From Bacteroidia bacterium (GTDB lineage: Bacteria; Bacteroidota; Bacteroidia; J057): a stretch of 64,000 nucleotides of DNA. The stretch spans positions 43,376 through 107,375 of the forward strand of contig JAUIKF010000027.1 in the NCBI GenBank assembly GCA_030430575.1, in the 5' to 3' direction. Below are positions 17,545 to 26,635 of this stretch, piece after piece. The notes under the pieces are model-generated. The model ran no database searches. It had not been told where the DNA came from and saw only the letters and a program-made list of their open reading frames with translations. Both the position numbers and the translations under genes were made by a program. The stretch's first letter is position 1. Each line of letters opens with the position of its first letter.

Positions 17545-17594
17545 GACCATTCCCCGTAGGGTCACGATATATCGTGACCCTACGGGGAATGGTC
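17545..17594. terminator. Perfect 50-base palindrome between convergent feoB and fbaB
   Basis: A perfect inverted repeat with 25 base pairs and no loop, centred between 17569 and 17570; each arm contains ACCATTCCCCGTAGGGTCAC. It lies between the feoB stop and the fbaB stop on the opposite strand, so a bidirectional terminator is plausible, although there is no T-run. A second hairpin, GACCGC-AGGGA-GCGGTC, follows at 17602-17618. Together they resemble a dispersed palindromic (REP-like) element. Confidence 0.5.
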
Positions 17595-17620
17595 TCGTAG
17601 CGACCGCAGGGAGCGGTCTC

Positions 17621-18685
17621 CTAAGCTATCGTCACCCCCTCATTCAAATACACATCCTGCACGGCGTTAATGATCTCAATGCCTTCATTCATCGGCTTTT
17701 GGAAAGCTTTTCGCCCTAGGATGAGGCCCATGCCTCCAGCACGCTTATTGATCACCGCTGTGCGGACAGCATCTGCCTTGTCAGAAGCGCCGCCTGAGGC
17801 ACCGCCAGAATTGATGAGGCCTACACGGCCCATATAGCAGTTGGCGAGTTGATAACGACAGAGGTCGATCGGATGATCTGACGAGAGTTTCTCGTAGACG
17901 TTTTTGTGTGTCTTGCCAAAGTTGATGGCGGTGAAGCCGCCGTTATTGGTGGGGAGTTTTTGTTTAATAATATCTGCCTGAATGGTCACCCCAATGTGGT
18001 TGGCTTGGCCTGTCAGGTCAGCCGCTGCGTGGTAGTCGGTGCCATCTTTCTTGAAACCTGAGTTTCTTAGGTAGCACCACAAGATCGTCGCCATGCCCAA
18101 CTCGTGCGCATATTCAAATGCCTCTGCAATCTCCACGAGCTGGTTATTGGATTCTTCCGATCCGAAGTAGATCGTAGCGCCCACAGCCGCTGCGCCCATG
18201 TTCCATGCCTCCTCAACCGACCCAAACATGACTTGGTCATATTTATTGGGATAGGTCATCAATTCATTGTGGTTGATCTTCACCACAAATGGAATCTTAT
18301 GGGCATACTTACGCGATACGCTAGCAAGCACGCCAAAGGTAGAAGCCACCGCATTACATCCAGCTTCTATCCCCAGCTTGACAATGTTTTCTGGATCAAA
18401 GTAGATGGGGTTAGGGGCAAAAGAAGCAGCGCCAGAATGCTCTATTCCCTGATCTACAGGAAGGATCGAAACATACCCTGTCCCGCCTAGTCTACCGTGA
18501 TTCAAAATCCGGTTGAGGTTCACCAATACTTTATTATTGCGGTTGGAATCCTTCCACACCTGATCGATATGATCTGGGCCAGGATGATGCAACATCGTGG
18601 AAGGGATGGTTTGGCACTGGTGCTCCAAGAGCGAGGCAGCATCAGCGCCGAGCAGGGCGGAAATAGTTTCTAGAGAGGAAGACAT
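17621..18685 (-). CDS. fbaB: Class I fructose-bisphosphate aldolase (FbaB/DhnA type)
   Basis: ATG at 18685 gives 354 residues and the expected N-terminus ([20 protein letters not shown]), matching E. coli FbaB in length (about 350). The frame stays open 16 codons upstream, but those residues look unrelated. Family segments are seen throughout: [64 protein letters not shown] and [11 protein letters not shown]. The enzyme cleaves fructose 1,6-bisphosphate by a Schiff-base Lys, probably Lys in ADIIKQK. It faces feoB tail to tail and is apparently monocistronic. Confidence 0.95.
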   Translation of the reverse strand: MSSSLETISALLGADAASLLEHQCQTIPSTMLHHPGPDHIDQVWKDSNRNNKVLVNLNRILNHGRLGGTGYVSILPVDQGIEHSGAASFAPNPIYFDPENIVKLGIEAGCNAVASTFGVLASVSRKYAHKIPFVVKINHNELMTYPNKYDQVMFGSVEEAWNMGAAAVGATIYFGSEESNNQLVEIAEAFEYAHELGMATILWCYLRNSGFKKDGTDYHAAADLTGQANHIGVTIQADIIKQKLPTNNGGFTAINFGKTHKNVYEKLSSDHPIDLCRYQLANCYMGRVGLINSGGASGGASDKADAVRTAVINKRAGGMGLILGRKAFQKPMNEGIEIINAVQDVYLNEGVTIA

Positions 18686-19197
18686 TTGAAGAATAAGTTT
18701 AGAGGAACTTTTGTTTTTAGCGAATTTTCGCAAAGGTATGGGTTTTATGGGAATGGGGCAATCAAAAGTTGGAGGAAATTATTAGGTCCCTTCATTATTT
18801 TTGACAAAAAACCGAAAATAATGAATTTAAAAAATGAAGTTCTCCCATTTGGAATAATCTGAAAAATTACTTAACTTTGACTAGAACGACACTTTTTCTT
18901 AGATATCCAGGCTTACTTTTTTACCCTATTTAACTTGTGAACCGTCCCCGACTACCCTAAAGGTATCAGAATGCATCAGTCATTCCTGCAATTCATTGTT
19001 GGTCATTCCTCTCAATTTTTTCGATCTCTATCCTAGTTTTTATTCTAAAACTAGAGATTATATATCTGAGGGCTTACTTAAAATCAAGACGCTCTAAAGT
19101 AGATATTTCACATAAATATCTCGATTTGACAAAAATACGGTTTTTGTCGCAGTGATTTATTGCCATATTTCTCCCCTAACTTCATAATTTTATCTGG
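18686..19197. other. Intergenic region upstream of fbaB and the LytTR gene
   Basis: This 512-base A/T-rich gap separates divergent genes. Dyads visible: TTCATTATTTT and AAAATAATGAA at 18791-18801 and 18815-18825 (11-bp stem, 13-base loop); AGATATTT-cacat-AAATATCT at 19101-19121; and GACAAAAA-tacgg-TTTTTGTC at 19128-19148. The 11-mer TTTGACAAAAA occurs twice, at 18800 and at 19125, each embedded in a dyad. No gene is supported here. Confidence 0.5.
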
Positions 19198-19950
19198 ATG
19201 CACCTCCTTAAAACAATTGTTGTTGATGACCACCAAAAGTCTGTCGAACATCTTTTACAGACCATACATCACACTTGCCCTCAAGTACAGGTGATAGACC
19301 AGTATCCGGTTATTCCTGATAGCCTTTCTAAAATTGACCTGATTGCACCAGATCTTGTGTTCTTTGACACAGGAGGGTCAAAATATTCGGGGCTAGAGAT
19401 CCTCTCTGATTGGAGTACATCGTCAAATGTTCAGTTTATCCTACTTGATTCTACTGGCATTCCCGAGGAGACATATTTTTCGGTTTCAGTAACTGACTAC
19501 CTTTCGAAGCCTATAAGCCCTCGAAGATTAGTCAAAGCAGTAGAAAGGGTAATAGATGTTAGCTTGTACCGTTCCCTGAAACAAGATATGCTGCGGCTAA
19601 CCAAAAGCATTCAAGTACATCTTCAACCAAATATCCCTATTCCTACTATGCGAGGCTATGATATGATGGATTATAGGAATATTATCTTCGCGGAGGCCGC
19701 AGACAATTATTCCATTTTGCACCTGATAGATGGGAACCAAATCCTATGTAGCCATAGCTTAGCAAAATTAGAAATCCAGTTGTGTCATTTCCCCTTCCAG
19801 CGTATTCACAGAAAATCATTGGTCAATTTAGCACATATCTGTACCTACCTTAAAGGTGATGGCGGTCAAGTGATTTTGTCAAACAAATCCTCTCTCAATG
19901 TATCTAGGAATAAGAAAGATGATCTCATTGATAAGTTAAAAAATGCTTGA
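19198..19950 (+). CDS. LytTR-family response regulator
   Basis: A 250-residue two-domain response regulator. The receiver domain (1-120) keeps the acidic pair in IVVDDH, the phospho-acceptor Asp in LVFFDTGG, and the Lys in DYLSKPIS. The C-terminal LytTR DNA-binding domain (about 150-250) shows the pattern IIFAEAADNYSILHL, LAKLEIQL, FQRIHRKSLVNL and the closing beta-strands. Such proteins usually pair with a 7TM-type or HPK7 histidine kinase, but no kinase is near. It is 188 bases upstream of the first contractile injection system gene on the same strand, so it is the obvious candidate regulator of that locus, by position only. Confidence 0.88.
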   Translation: MHLLKTIVVDDHQKSVEHLLQTIHHTCPQVQVIDQYPVIPDSLSKIDLIAPDLVFFDTGGSKYSGLEILSDWSTSSNVQFILLDSTGIPEETYFSVSVTDYLSKPISPRRLVKAVERVIDVSLYRSLKQDMLRLTKSIQVHLQPNIPIPTMRGYDMMDYRNIIFAEAADNYSILHLIDGNQILCSHSLAKLEIQLCHFPFQRIHRKSLVNLAHICTYLKGDGGQVILSNKSSLNVSRNKKDDLIDKLKNA

Positions 19951-20138
19951 TGCCCTGTGCCCCAAGCCTAATTGTTGTTCACATTGGATTTAGGACCATT
20001 TACCCACAATTGCTGTGGTTAGTACAATCTCTCTGTCGTTTGGTTTAGTTTATTTCCAATTTGAAACAATATTATTTGACGCCATTAATGGAATGGTGTC
20101 TGTAATTTCTTTTACCACCCATTACCTTAAGTCTAGCC

Positions 20139-20798
20139 ATGATCGCAGAAGCTATACGAATATTACGAGATGAGTTGGCTACTTATATAGTAGGTCATCG
20201 GCGAGCAGGTGATACCATTGCGGATCAGGATATTGTGCTGAATAATGTAGCTAATTTGGAAACTGAGAATGGTCCAGATCTTTCTAATAAGATCATTATT
20301 AGTCTCGTAAACCTTCAAGAAGAAAGCACACTTAAGAACCTACCCAATGTACGTCCTAACCCTGCTACAGGGAGCTATGAGTACGATCGCCCTCCTGCGC
20401 ATATCAATTTATTTTTGCTCATAAGTTCTTCCCCAAGTAATGATCAGCAGGATGCTTACGAAATTTCTCTGGATCGCTTATCCTTGATCATAGAATTTTT
20501 CCAAGCAAAAAACTACTTCACCATCGCCAATTCTCCGCATTCAAGTATCGTCCAGAACTTGGTCAATAGTCCTCAAGGGACAGATTCAGCCCTAGCGCTT
20601 CAAGATCTCAAAATATATATAGACCTCTATAGCCTTACGTTTGAACAACTCAATCACTTGTGGGGATCATTGGGGGGGAAGCAATTGCCCGCAGTATTGT
20701 ATAAGGTAAGGCTTGTCAAAATACAACGCAAAACGGGTATGGAAACCCCTTTAGTAGAGGACATTTCTGCAAACTCATCTTCCAATAAAGACACTTAA
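20139..20798 (+). CDS. eCIS cap/terminator protein, DUF4255 (Pvc16/Afp16-like)
   Basis: A 219-residue DUF4255 (Pvc16 N-terminal) protein. The N-terminal pattern EAIRILRDEL, then INLFLLISSSPS and a final QLPAVLYKVRLVKI strand, is characteristic. In Afp/PVC particles this protein caps the sheath and tube at the distal end and fixes their length. As in other Bacteroidota loci it is the first structural gene, and the next frame begins 4 bases after its stop. The gap upstream (19951-20138) must hold the locus promoter, but no convincing TTTG/TAnnTTTG pair is visible. Confidence 0.88.
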   Translation: MIAEAIRILRDELATYIVGHRRAGDTIADQDIVLNNVANLETENGPDLSNKIIISLVNLQEESTLKNLPNVRPNPATGSYEYDRPPAHINLFLLISSSPSNDQQDAYEISLDRLSLIIEFFQAKNYFTIANSPHSSIVQNLVNSPQGTDSALALQDLKIYIDLYSLTFEQLNHLWGSLGGKQLPAVLYKVRLVKIQRKTGMETPLVEDISANSSSNKDT

Positions 20799-20802
20799 CT
20801 TT

Positions 20803-22083
20803 ATGAGCTTTCAGATCACATATCGTCGGCTGTTTGAATTGCAAATCCTGCATGAATTTTTTCTTGCAGAAGGTCCCGATGATTTGTTTTTTTCCTTATC
20901 CCTTCAAGACCGACAAGCCAGGTTAGAAAAGAAGCTCCTTTTTAACCAATATCCACTCAACAATCACCTGGAACTCCTGCCTACAGCGGAATGCTCGGCT
21001 CAGCTCCAAAAGCATAAGATGAAATTTGTCCCTACAAAGCTTGGGGGGTTTGTAGGGATTCAAGTGGAGAGTGGAAATAATAGTCTCCGCCCTTTCATTA
21101 CCCCTAGTTCGACGCTTTCATTAGATTTTGTTGTTCGGATAAAAGACCCCAAGATATGGACTATTTCCCAAGCCCGTTTTGATATGTCCTCTCCTGCTAT
21201 CTATTACCTTTCCAATAGAAACCCTAACTCCAATAAGGCTTTTCCTTCTCTAGCAGAATCTACTGACGCTTTCCAAGCGGGATATGCCTACGAGATGGGA
21301 GAGCTGGCAATGATCAATAATAGGGTTCATACAGCCAAAAAGGACACCAATAGCAATGCAGCAGGAGACTGGATAGCAGTAGATGTGGCGGGATATGTCA
21401 CGGAGCATGATCGTTTTCTGTTGCCTAAAAAGTTTGCCTATCAATTTCAGGATTTTGTGGGGATCAATACAGCCACAGTTAAACTTGAGCAGGGAGGAGT
21501 TGTGATCAAGGAGATTTCTTTTCCGCAAATCACCCGGCCAGAATTGCCGTTGGGTTTAGACTTTTCTACTAAGCCTGACCCTGCGGATAATACTCGCTCC
21601 CTCTCCATTCCTAACGGCGTCTATGACTTGGCTATCGATACCAATCTAGGAACACTGCCGCTTCAGAAAATACACCTCCATGACACATGGTCAAGTGGCA
21701 GAAACCTGGGGGCAATAGAATTCTTTCTAGACGCTGGGGATCCCAATTATGCCCTACTGGCAGGAGGTATGGTACGTGACCCCCATCCCGTTTTTGAGCT
21801 TCGCTTAAAAAATAGGTTAACCCACCTCCGCTATACCCAAAAGAAGCCTTATACGGCAACTGAAAAGACGAAAGTAGCTAACTATTTAGATGAGATCACT
21901 CCTGAGGTGTTAGCCACCAAAACCCCGAGATCCTTGATCACGGGAGCCACTATTTTCCAGGCGCCAAGCATTCAAACCATAATTCTTCCTGCTCCTAGCC
22001 TTGACTTCATCAGCAAGGAATTTGGAGCGATCTACGCAGATATTTTTGTTTCAACAGTAAATCCATTAGTCAAAAATTCATAA
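20803..22083 (+). CDS. eCIS-associated protein of unknown function (426 residues)
   Basis: Not recognised as a named family. It has no signal peptide or membrane segment and looks beta-rich, with regularly spaced strands such as LDFVVRIKD, VDVAGYVTE and VYDLAIDT. Its place between the DUF4255 cap protein and the sheath, with 4- and 13-base spacing, makes it a structural component. A second cap or plug protein, as described for AlgoCIS, is one possibility. Alternatives include a sheath-terminal adaptor. Confidence is high that it is a real gene and low for any specific role. Confidence 0.75.
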   Translation: MSFQITYRRLFELQILHEFFLAEGPDDLFFSLSLQDRQARLEKKLLFNQYPLNNHLELLPTAECSAQLQKHKMKFVPTKLGGFVGIQVESGNNSLRPFITPSSTLSLDFVVRIKDPKIWTISQARFDMSSPAIYYLSNRNPNSNKAFPSLAESTDAFQAGYAYEMGELAMINNRVHTAKKDTNSNAAGDWIAVDVAGYVTEHDRFLLPKKFAYQFQDFVGINTATVKLEQGGVVIKEISFPQITRPELPLGLDFSTKPDPADNTRSLSIPNGVYDLAIDTNLGTLPLQKIHLHDTWSSGRNLGAIEFFLDAGDPNYALLAGGMVRDPHPVFELRLKNRLTHLRYTQKKPYTATEKTKVANYLDEITPEVLATKTPRSLITGATIFQAPSIQTIILPAPSLDFISKEFGAIYADIFVSTVNPLVKNS

Positions 22084-22096
22084 AAAATCATCCATT

Positions 22097-23509
22097 ATGC
22101 AACAAAAAACTCCTGGTGTATATATAGAGGAAATATCCAAATTTCCCCCGTCGATCGCCGAAGTAGCGACGGCAGTCCCTGCGTTTATGGGCTATACCCA
22201 AATGGCAAAGGTAGGTGCTGAAGATTTCCACGCAACGCCTGCCCTTATGCGGCCCATCCGCATTACCTCTCTTCTAGAGTATGAGCGCTTTTTTGGAAAA
22301 GCCGAGCCTGAAACAGGGCTTGTAGTGACCCTGACTGAGACAACCGACGGGTCAGGGACAGTCAACTCCCGCGAAGCCAGTGCATCGAATACAGCTCCCC
22401 TGGCCAACAATATGTATTATGCGATACAGGCATTTTATAAAAATGGAGGAGGAGCTTGCTATATCGCCACTGCTGGCAAAGCAAATGGAACAATTGATGT
22501 AACTCACTTTAACCGCCCACTGGCAGAAATAGAAAAAGAAGACGAGGTAACCCTGCTGGTATTTCCAGAGAGCTTGAGCCTGTCCCCTGCAGATTATGCA
22601 GCTATTATGACTTCTGCACTGGACCAATGTGGCAGGCTCCAGGATCGCTTTACGGTCATGGACCTTCAGGCTCCTACAGGTACTGATACGATTCGAGATG
22701 CTGCCACAGCCTTTCGCGGCCTAAGTTTACCACTCGACAACCTCAAGTATGGAGCGTGTTATACGCCTCATGTAGAGACTATCTTTGATTATACCTATGA
22801 TCATACTTCGGTAAATATTATGCGCTCACAGGATGGGGCTGCAGCCGTAGCTGACGGGACGATGGATGGGTATGAGTCCAGCGATGGGATTCAGTATGCG
22901 TTGATGAAGGCAGCCCTCCGCGATCTTCCGATGATCCTGCCTCCTAGTCCCTTGGTCCTAGGGCAATATTCAAAAACTGATGCTACACGCGGCGTGTGGA
23001 AGGCCCCTGCGAATGTAGCCTTGGCTTCTGTGATCAAGCCTACGCTCAAAATATCTCATGCGCAGCAAGCTGACCTCAATGTGGATACCTCTGGTAAGTC
23101 TATCAATGCCATCCGCACCTTTGCGGGCAAAGGAACGCTCATTTGGGGTTCTCGCACCCTTGACGGCAATAGCAACGAATGGCGCTATGTGCCGGTGAGA
23201 AGGTTCTTCAATATGGTAGAAGAGTCGTCTAAGAAAGCCACAGAGCGCTTTGTCTTCGAACCCAATGATGCCAATACTTGGAATAAAGTCAAGGCTATGA
23301 TCGAGAACTTCTTGGTCCTGCAATGGCGTGCCGGCGCGCTCCAAGGAGCTACCCCTGAGCAAGCCTTTTTTGTAAATGTAGGCCTAGGTGAGACGATGAC
23401 TGCCCTTGACATTCTCGAAGGACGCCTGATCGTGGAGATAGGCATGGCAGTAGTACGGCCAGCAGAATTTATTATCCTAAAATTCTCCCACAAATTACCT
23501 GAAGCATAA
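22097..23509 (+). CDS. Contractile tail sheath protein (Afp2-4/Pvc2-like)
   Basis: A 470-residue tail sheath subunit that forms the contractile outer cylinder. The diagnostic N-terminus QKTPGVYIEEISKFPPS and VATAVPAFMGYTQ is followed by a variable domain (about 90-200). The conserved C-terminal core contains INAIRTFAGKGTLIWGSRTL, EWRYVPVRRFFNMVEES, and the closing EIGMAVVRPAEFIILKF. Single-sheath loci are common in Bacteroidota, whereas Afp and PVC have three; no second sheath gene is seen here. Its start is 13 bases after the preceding stop, in an A/T-rich ATTATG context typical of this operon. Confidence 0.96.
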   Translation: MQQKTPGVYIEEISKFPPSIAEVATAVPAFMGYTQMAKVGAEDFHATPALMRPIRITSLLEYERFFGKAEPETGLVVTLTETTDGSGTVNSREASASNTAPLANNMYYAIQAFYKNGGGACYIATAGKANGTIDVTHFNRPLAEIEKEDEVTLLVFPESLSLSPADYAAIMTSALDQCGRLQDRFTVMDLQAPTGTDTIRDAATAFRGLSLPLDNLKYGACYTPHVETIFDYTYDHTSVNIMRSQDGAAAVADGTMDGYESSDGIQYALMKAALRDLPMILPPSPLVLGQYSKTDATRGVWKAPANVALASVIKPTLKISHAQQADLNVDTSGKSINAIRTFAGKGTLIWGSRTLDGNSNEWRYVPVRRFFNMVEESSKKATERFVFEPNDANTWNKVKAMIENFLVLQWRAGALQGATPEQAFFVNVGLGETMTALDILEGRLIVEIGMAVVRPAEFIILKFSHKLPEA

Positions 23510-23530
23510 ACCCTTTAATTCTATCCCATT

Positions 23531-24517
23531 ATGGCAGAGCAAATGAACGGAAATGGAGGCAATGGAAATGGTAATGGAGGAGGTGAAGCTCCCCCATGCC
23601 CAAAAACCTCTAAGATATTTGAAGATTGTAAAAAACAGTATGGTGCAAAAAGAGACCAAGCTGAATCTAACACAAAGGTTGCTTACACAGCGGATCAAAC
23701 GAGTCAACAAGCAGCGGAGATTTCTCTCAACCTATATGATTGTGCCTATAAGGCCAATGAGCGTTATATCACCTTCAATCACGGTATATCCAGTGAGGGA
23801 CATTCAGGGGTATCGGTGTCCCTTACTCAGGACATCATAGAACTGGAAGCGTGTATAAAAGGAACTGTCGAAAAAGACATAAAGCTCGAAGCAGCACTAA
23901 AGGAAGCCGTCAAGGCTATCCGCGAAGCTAAGGATGCGATGGCTGATATGTTCGAAGTAGCGTGTGGATTGGAGAGCTGTGTGAATGATTCTAAAAACTC
24001 CGCCCAGCGGCAAGCATTAGTTGATACTATTGTCGAAGATAAAGATGCAGGAGAAGAAGGGTTTCTTGATGCGGTGACTGCTATTACCCAATGTGCAAAG
24101 GCTACGAAAGACTATGCAGACACTGCTTTCGAAGCCAGTGTGAAAGTCTATTCACTCAATGGGTACAATAGCGTAGAAGTCCTGACCGCTGAAGGAGAAG
24201 GAATCAAGGAAAAGGTAACTGGCCTGACCGAAGACATTGCAGACAATATCAAAAGTAATGCAACCGAATTGGCAGAAGCGTCTAAAACGCTGACTACTGA
24301 TGTGACCACTCGTAGTACTACGGCCTATACCTTGTGCAAGGAAAGTGGTACCTGGGTAGCCGTTTCCCAAGTCGCATCTTATGATGATCAGCAAGAAATT
24401 CCAAAAGAAGATAGCATGAAGCCGAAGGGCCTAAAGAAACTGTGCGAAATGGCGCAAAGCACCTTTTTAGAGACCTCAGATACGACTCCTCCCAAAGGGA
24501 AAAAAATCAAAAAATAA
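23531..24517 (+). CDS. eCIS-associated helical protein of unknown function (328 residues)
   Basis: Not recognised. After a Gly/Asn-rich N-terminus (NGNGGNGNGNGGGE) the protein is almost wholly predicted helix, Ala/Lys/Glu-rich with coiled-coil-like heptads (about 35-280). It has a Lys-rich C-terminus (PPKGKKIKK) and about ten Cys, unusual for a cytoplasmic coiled coil. No signal peptide or membrane helix is present. It sits between the sheath and the tube proteins, a slot empty in Afp and PVC. The next gene resembles it in length, helical layout and a central motif (LTAEGEGIKEKV here, LTGDGEIKETV there), so the two are probably diverged paralogues. Confidence 0.7.
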   Translation: MAEQMNGNGGNGNGNGGGEAPPCPKTSKIFEDCKKQYGAKRDQAESNTKVAYTADQTSQQAAEISLNLYDCAYKANERYITFNHGISSEGHSGVSVSLTQDIIELEACIKGTVEKDIKLEAALKEAVKAIREAKDAMADMFEVACGLESCVNDSKNSAQRQALVDTIVEDKDAGEEGFLDAVTAITQCAKATKDYADTAFEASVKVYSLNGYNSVEVLTAEGEGIKEKVTGLTEDIADNIKSNATELAEASKTLTTDVTTRSTTAYTLCKESGTWVAVSQVASYDDQQEIPKEDSMKPKGLKKLCEMAQSTFLETSDTTPPKGKKIKK

Positions 24518-24534
24518 CCTAACAAGATCATATT

Positions 24535-25485
24535 ATGGCTATTACAAAAGTCAATCCCATAGCTCCTGGGAGCATACAAGAATACCTTGATGAATTAGCG
24601 GCAAAAAAGATTTGTTACCAATTCGAGTTGGACCAAGCTACTGCTAGCCTAGCGCAAGCAGATGCGATGGCCAAGTCTAGGGCTACAGAAAAGGGAAAAA
24701 TCGAAGCTTACTGGACACGAATCAATGTCACTGGCAAGCTGGTCTATAGCTTGGTATGTGAGCTAGATGAAGCAGCGAAAATCATCTCTAAAGTAGGGAT
24801 AAACACAGATTATTCAGTCCAAGGGATTGATATTTTGGTGAGAACGATGCGAGACTTGTCTAAGTGTTGGGAAGACCTAGATGGACATGTCAGTGACCTC
24901 CTCAAACGGATAGATGATAGCCTAAAAGGGGAGAATGCCCTTGATAACAGCAAATCTATCATGAAGTGCTTGCACGAATTATTTGGCAAAATAAATGATG
25001 CATTTCCAAAAGTAGAAGCTGCCATTAAAGCCACCATTAAAGCCTTCTCTTGTGCAATCAAACTTGACCATATGGTTCATCTAACAGGAGATGGGGAGAT
25101 CAAGGAAACTGTAGAAGGATGCGATAAGGGGTCAACTGACAAAGGAGCTACTGTGGTCGGCACCATTCAGCTTAAGGGCATCTTGCAGAAAGTACAAGAC
25201 CTCAAATCCGACCTTAAGTCCGCAGGATTCACCGTCGTCCTTGACGCAGTGAAGGACGAAGACTCTGAAGGTACAGAGACTGAAAATGAGCGGTTGGCGA
25301 AATGGGTTTTAGGAGAAGATGGGTACTACACTACCCTGAAAAAGAAATATGAAGATGCAGAAAAAGCCCTAAAAAAAGCGGAGGATGCCTACGCTACTGC
25401 AAAGGCAAAAAAGACCAATATAAAGGCAAAATTTGACTCGATCAAAACGGCATTAGATGCCGCAATAGAAGCCAAAGACTGCTAG
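24535..25485 (+). CDS. eCIS-associated helical protein, probable paralogue of preceding gene
   Basis: Not recognised. It has 316 residues, mostly helical, with repeated heptads at the N-terminus (about 15-65) and C-terminus (about 260-310, many Ala/Lys/Glu). A central segment, IKAFSCAIKLDHMVHL followed by TGDGEIKETVEG, lines up with VKVYSLNGYNSVEVL plus TAEGEGIKEKVTG of the upstream gene. No signal or membrane segment is present. It lies directly before the tube genes, so it may be a tube- or sheath-associated structural or assembly protein; a capsid-internal cargo is an alternative. Confidence 0.7.
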   Translation: MAITKVNPIAPGSIQEYLDELAAKKICYQFELDQATASLAQADAMAKSRATEKGKIEAYWTRINVTGKLVYSLVCELDEAAKIISKVGINTDYSVQGIDILVRTMRDLSKCWEDLDGHVSDLLKRIDDSLKGENALDNSKSIMKCLHELFGKINDAFPKVEAAIKATIKAFSCAIKLDHMVHLTGDGEIKETVEGCDKGSTDKGATVVGTIQLKGILQKVQDLKSDLKSAGFTVVLDAVKDEDSEGTETENERLAKWVLGEDGYYTTLKKKYEDAEKALKKAEDAYATAKAKKTNIKAKFDSIKTALDAAIEAKDC

Positions 25486-25525
25486 ATACCCCTTATTTTA
25501 ACCTACAATATAACCATCAAATATC

Positions 25526-25978
25526 ATGGCAGATTATCCATTACCCAAGTTTCATTTTCAGGTAGAATGGAACGGAACAAAAATAGGATTCACAGAAGTT
25601 TCAGGGCTTGATGTCGAAACAGAAGTCATTGAATACCGCCACGGAGCAAGCCCAGAATACAATAAAACCAAACAGCCTGGTTTGACCAAATACAGCAACA
25701 TCACCCTGAAGCGTGGCACTTTCAAATCAGACAACGAGTTTTATGACTGGTGGAAAGAAAATGTTTTCTTCCAAGAGGGTGGCTCTACAGGGTCGATTTA
25801 TCGTCGAGACCTCATCATCAGCCTTCTCGACGAAACCCACAATCCCATTGTGGTGTGGAAGGTAAAAAATGCATGGGCTGTCAAGGTTCAATCTACGGAC
25901 CTCAAAGCAGATGGCAATGAAATCGCCATAGAAAGCATTGAACTCGCTCACGAAGGACTCACGATTGAGAATAACTAG
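25526..25978 (+). CDS. Contractile injection system inner tube protein (Afp1/Pvc1-like)
   Basis: A 150-residue tube subunit of the T4 gp19/Hcp-like fold. Family signatures are PKFHFQVEWNGTKIGFTEVSGLDVETEVIEYR (residues 5-36, written here only as landmarks), LKRGTFKSDNEFYDWW, and VVWKVKNAWAVKVQSTDLKA. Stacked hexamers of this protein form the inner tube that is driven into the target. The next tube gene begins 2 bases after its stop. Confidence 0.95.
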   Translation: MADYPLPKFHFQVEWNGTKIGFTEVSGLDVETEVIEYRHGASPEYNKTKQPGLTKYSNITLKRGTFKSDNEFYDWWKENVFFQEGGSTGSIYRRDLIISLLDETHNPIVVWKVKNAWAVKVQSTDLKADGNEIAIESIELAHEGLTIENN

Positions 25979-25980
25979 TC

Positions 25981-26421
25981 ATGGCCTATTTCCCAGTAAG
26001 TTTTCATTTCAAGGTATCCTTTGATCTTGGAAATGAGACGCACGACATTAACTTTCAATCTGTCTCTGGGTTAAACCAAGAAATCCAGACAGAGACCATC
26101 AAAGAAGGCGGGGAAAACCGGTTTGAACATGTAGTGCCTACCAGAACCAAGACTCCCAACCTCGTCTTGAAAAGAGGAATTCTTACCAAGGAGATGTCAA
26201 AAGTCACGGAGTGGTGTATGCAGGCATTTGAAGCCCAAACTTACGCGCCTACCAATATTTTGATCGAATTACTCAATGAAGACCACAAGCCGCTGCTTAC
26301 TTGGAAAGCGATACATGCAATCCCTGTAAAATGGTCATTAAATGAGTTTAATGCGGAGAAAAGCGAACTCCTGATAGAGACTTTTGAACTGAATTATAAT
26401 TACCTCCAGTACCAAGGATAG
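25981..26421 (+). CDS. Second tube protein (Afp5/Pvc5-like tube initiator)
   Basis: A 146-residue paralogue of the preceding tube protein, with FHFKVSFDL, VSGLNQEIQTE, LVLKRGIL and TWKAIHAIPVKWSL at the matching places. In Afp and PVC particles the second tube protein makes the first ring, joining tube to the spike adaptor. The family match is strong; the initiator role is inferred from its place directly before the DUF5908 and Afp7-like genes. Confidence 0.9.
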   Translation: MAYFPVSFHFKVSFDLGNETHDINFQSVSGLNQEIQTETIKEGGENRFEHVVPTRTKTPNLVLKRGILTKEMSKVTEWCMQAFEAQTYAPTNILIELLNEDHKPLLTWKAIHAIPVKWSLNEFNAEKSELLIETFELNYNYLQYQG

Positions 26422-26461
26422 CGGTGATATATAGTCGCCAAATCCCTAACTCTTAAGCACT

Positions 26462-26635
26462 ATGCCTTTAGAAATCAGAGAACTTCATATCAAGGCGACT
26501 GTAGCCGAACAAGGCGGACAATCTAGCTCCTCATCGAGTAGCGAAAGCAGTGCCGGTGGTCAAGACAAAGAAGCTATCGTCAGTGAATGTATTGAAAGGG
26601 TATTACAGATACTGAAAGACAAACAGGAAAGATGA
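26462..26635 (+). CDS. Small DUF5908 protein (Afp6/Pvc6 position)
   Basis: A 57-residue frame found by translation: MPLEIRELHIKAT at the N-terminus, a run of seven Ser in the middle, then AIVSECIERVLQILKDKQER. This is the layout of the DUF5908 family, small proteins found in Bacteroidota contractile injection clusters between tube and LysM genes. It ends in ATGA, overlapping the next start (26632), so translation is coupled. Function is unknown; it may be a chaperone or adaptor for the tube-spike junction. Confidence 0.85.
   Translation: MPLEIRELHIKATVAEQGGQSSSSSSSESSAGGQDKEAIVSECIERVLQILKDKQER

Noticed and set aside
19951..20138. A sigma-type promoter for the eCIS operon
   Set aside because: TTTG at 20039 and TATTATTTG at 20070 are 27 bases apart and the second is off-consensus; the spacing is too long to support a call.
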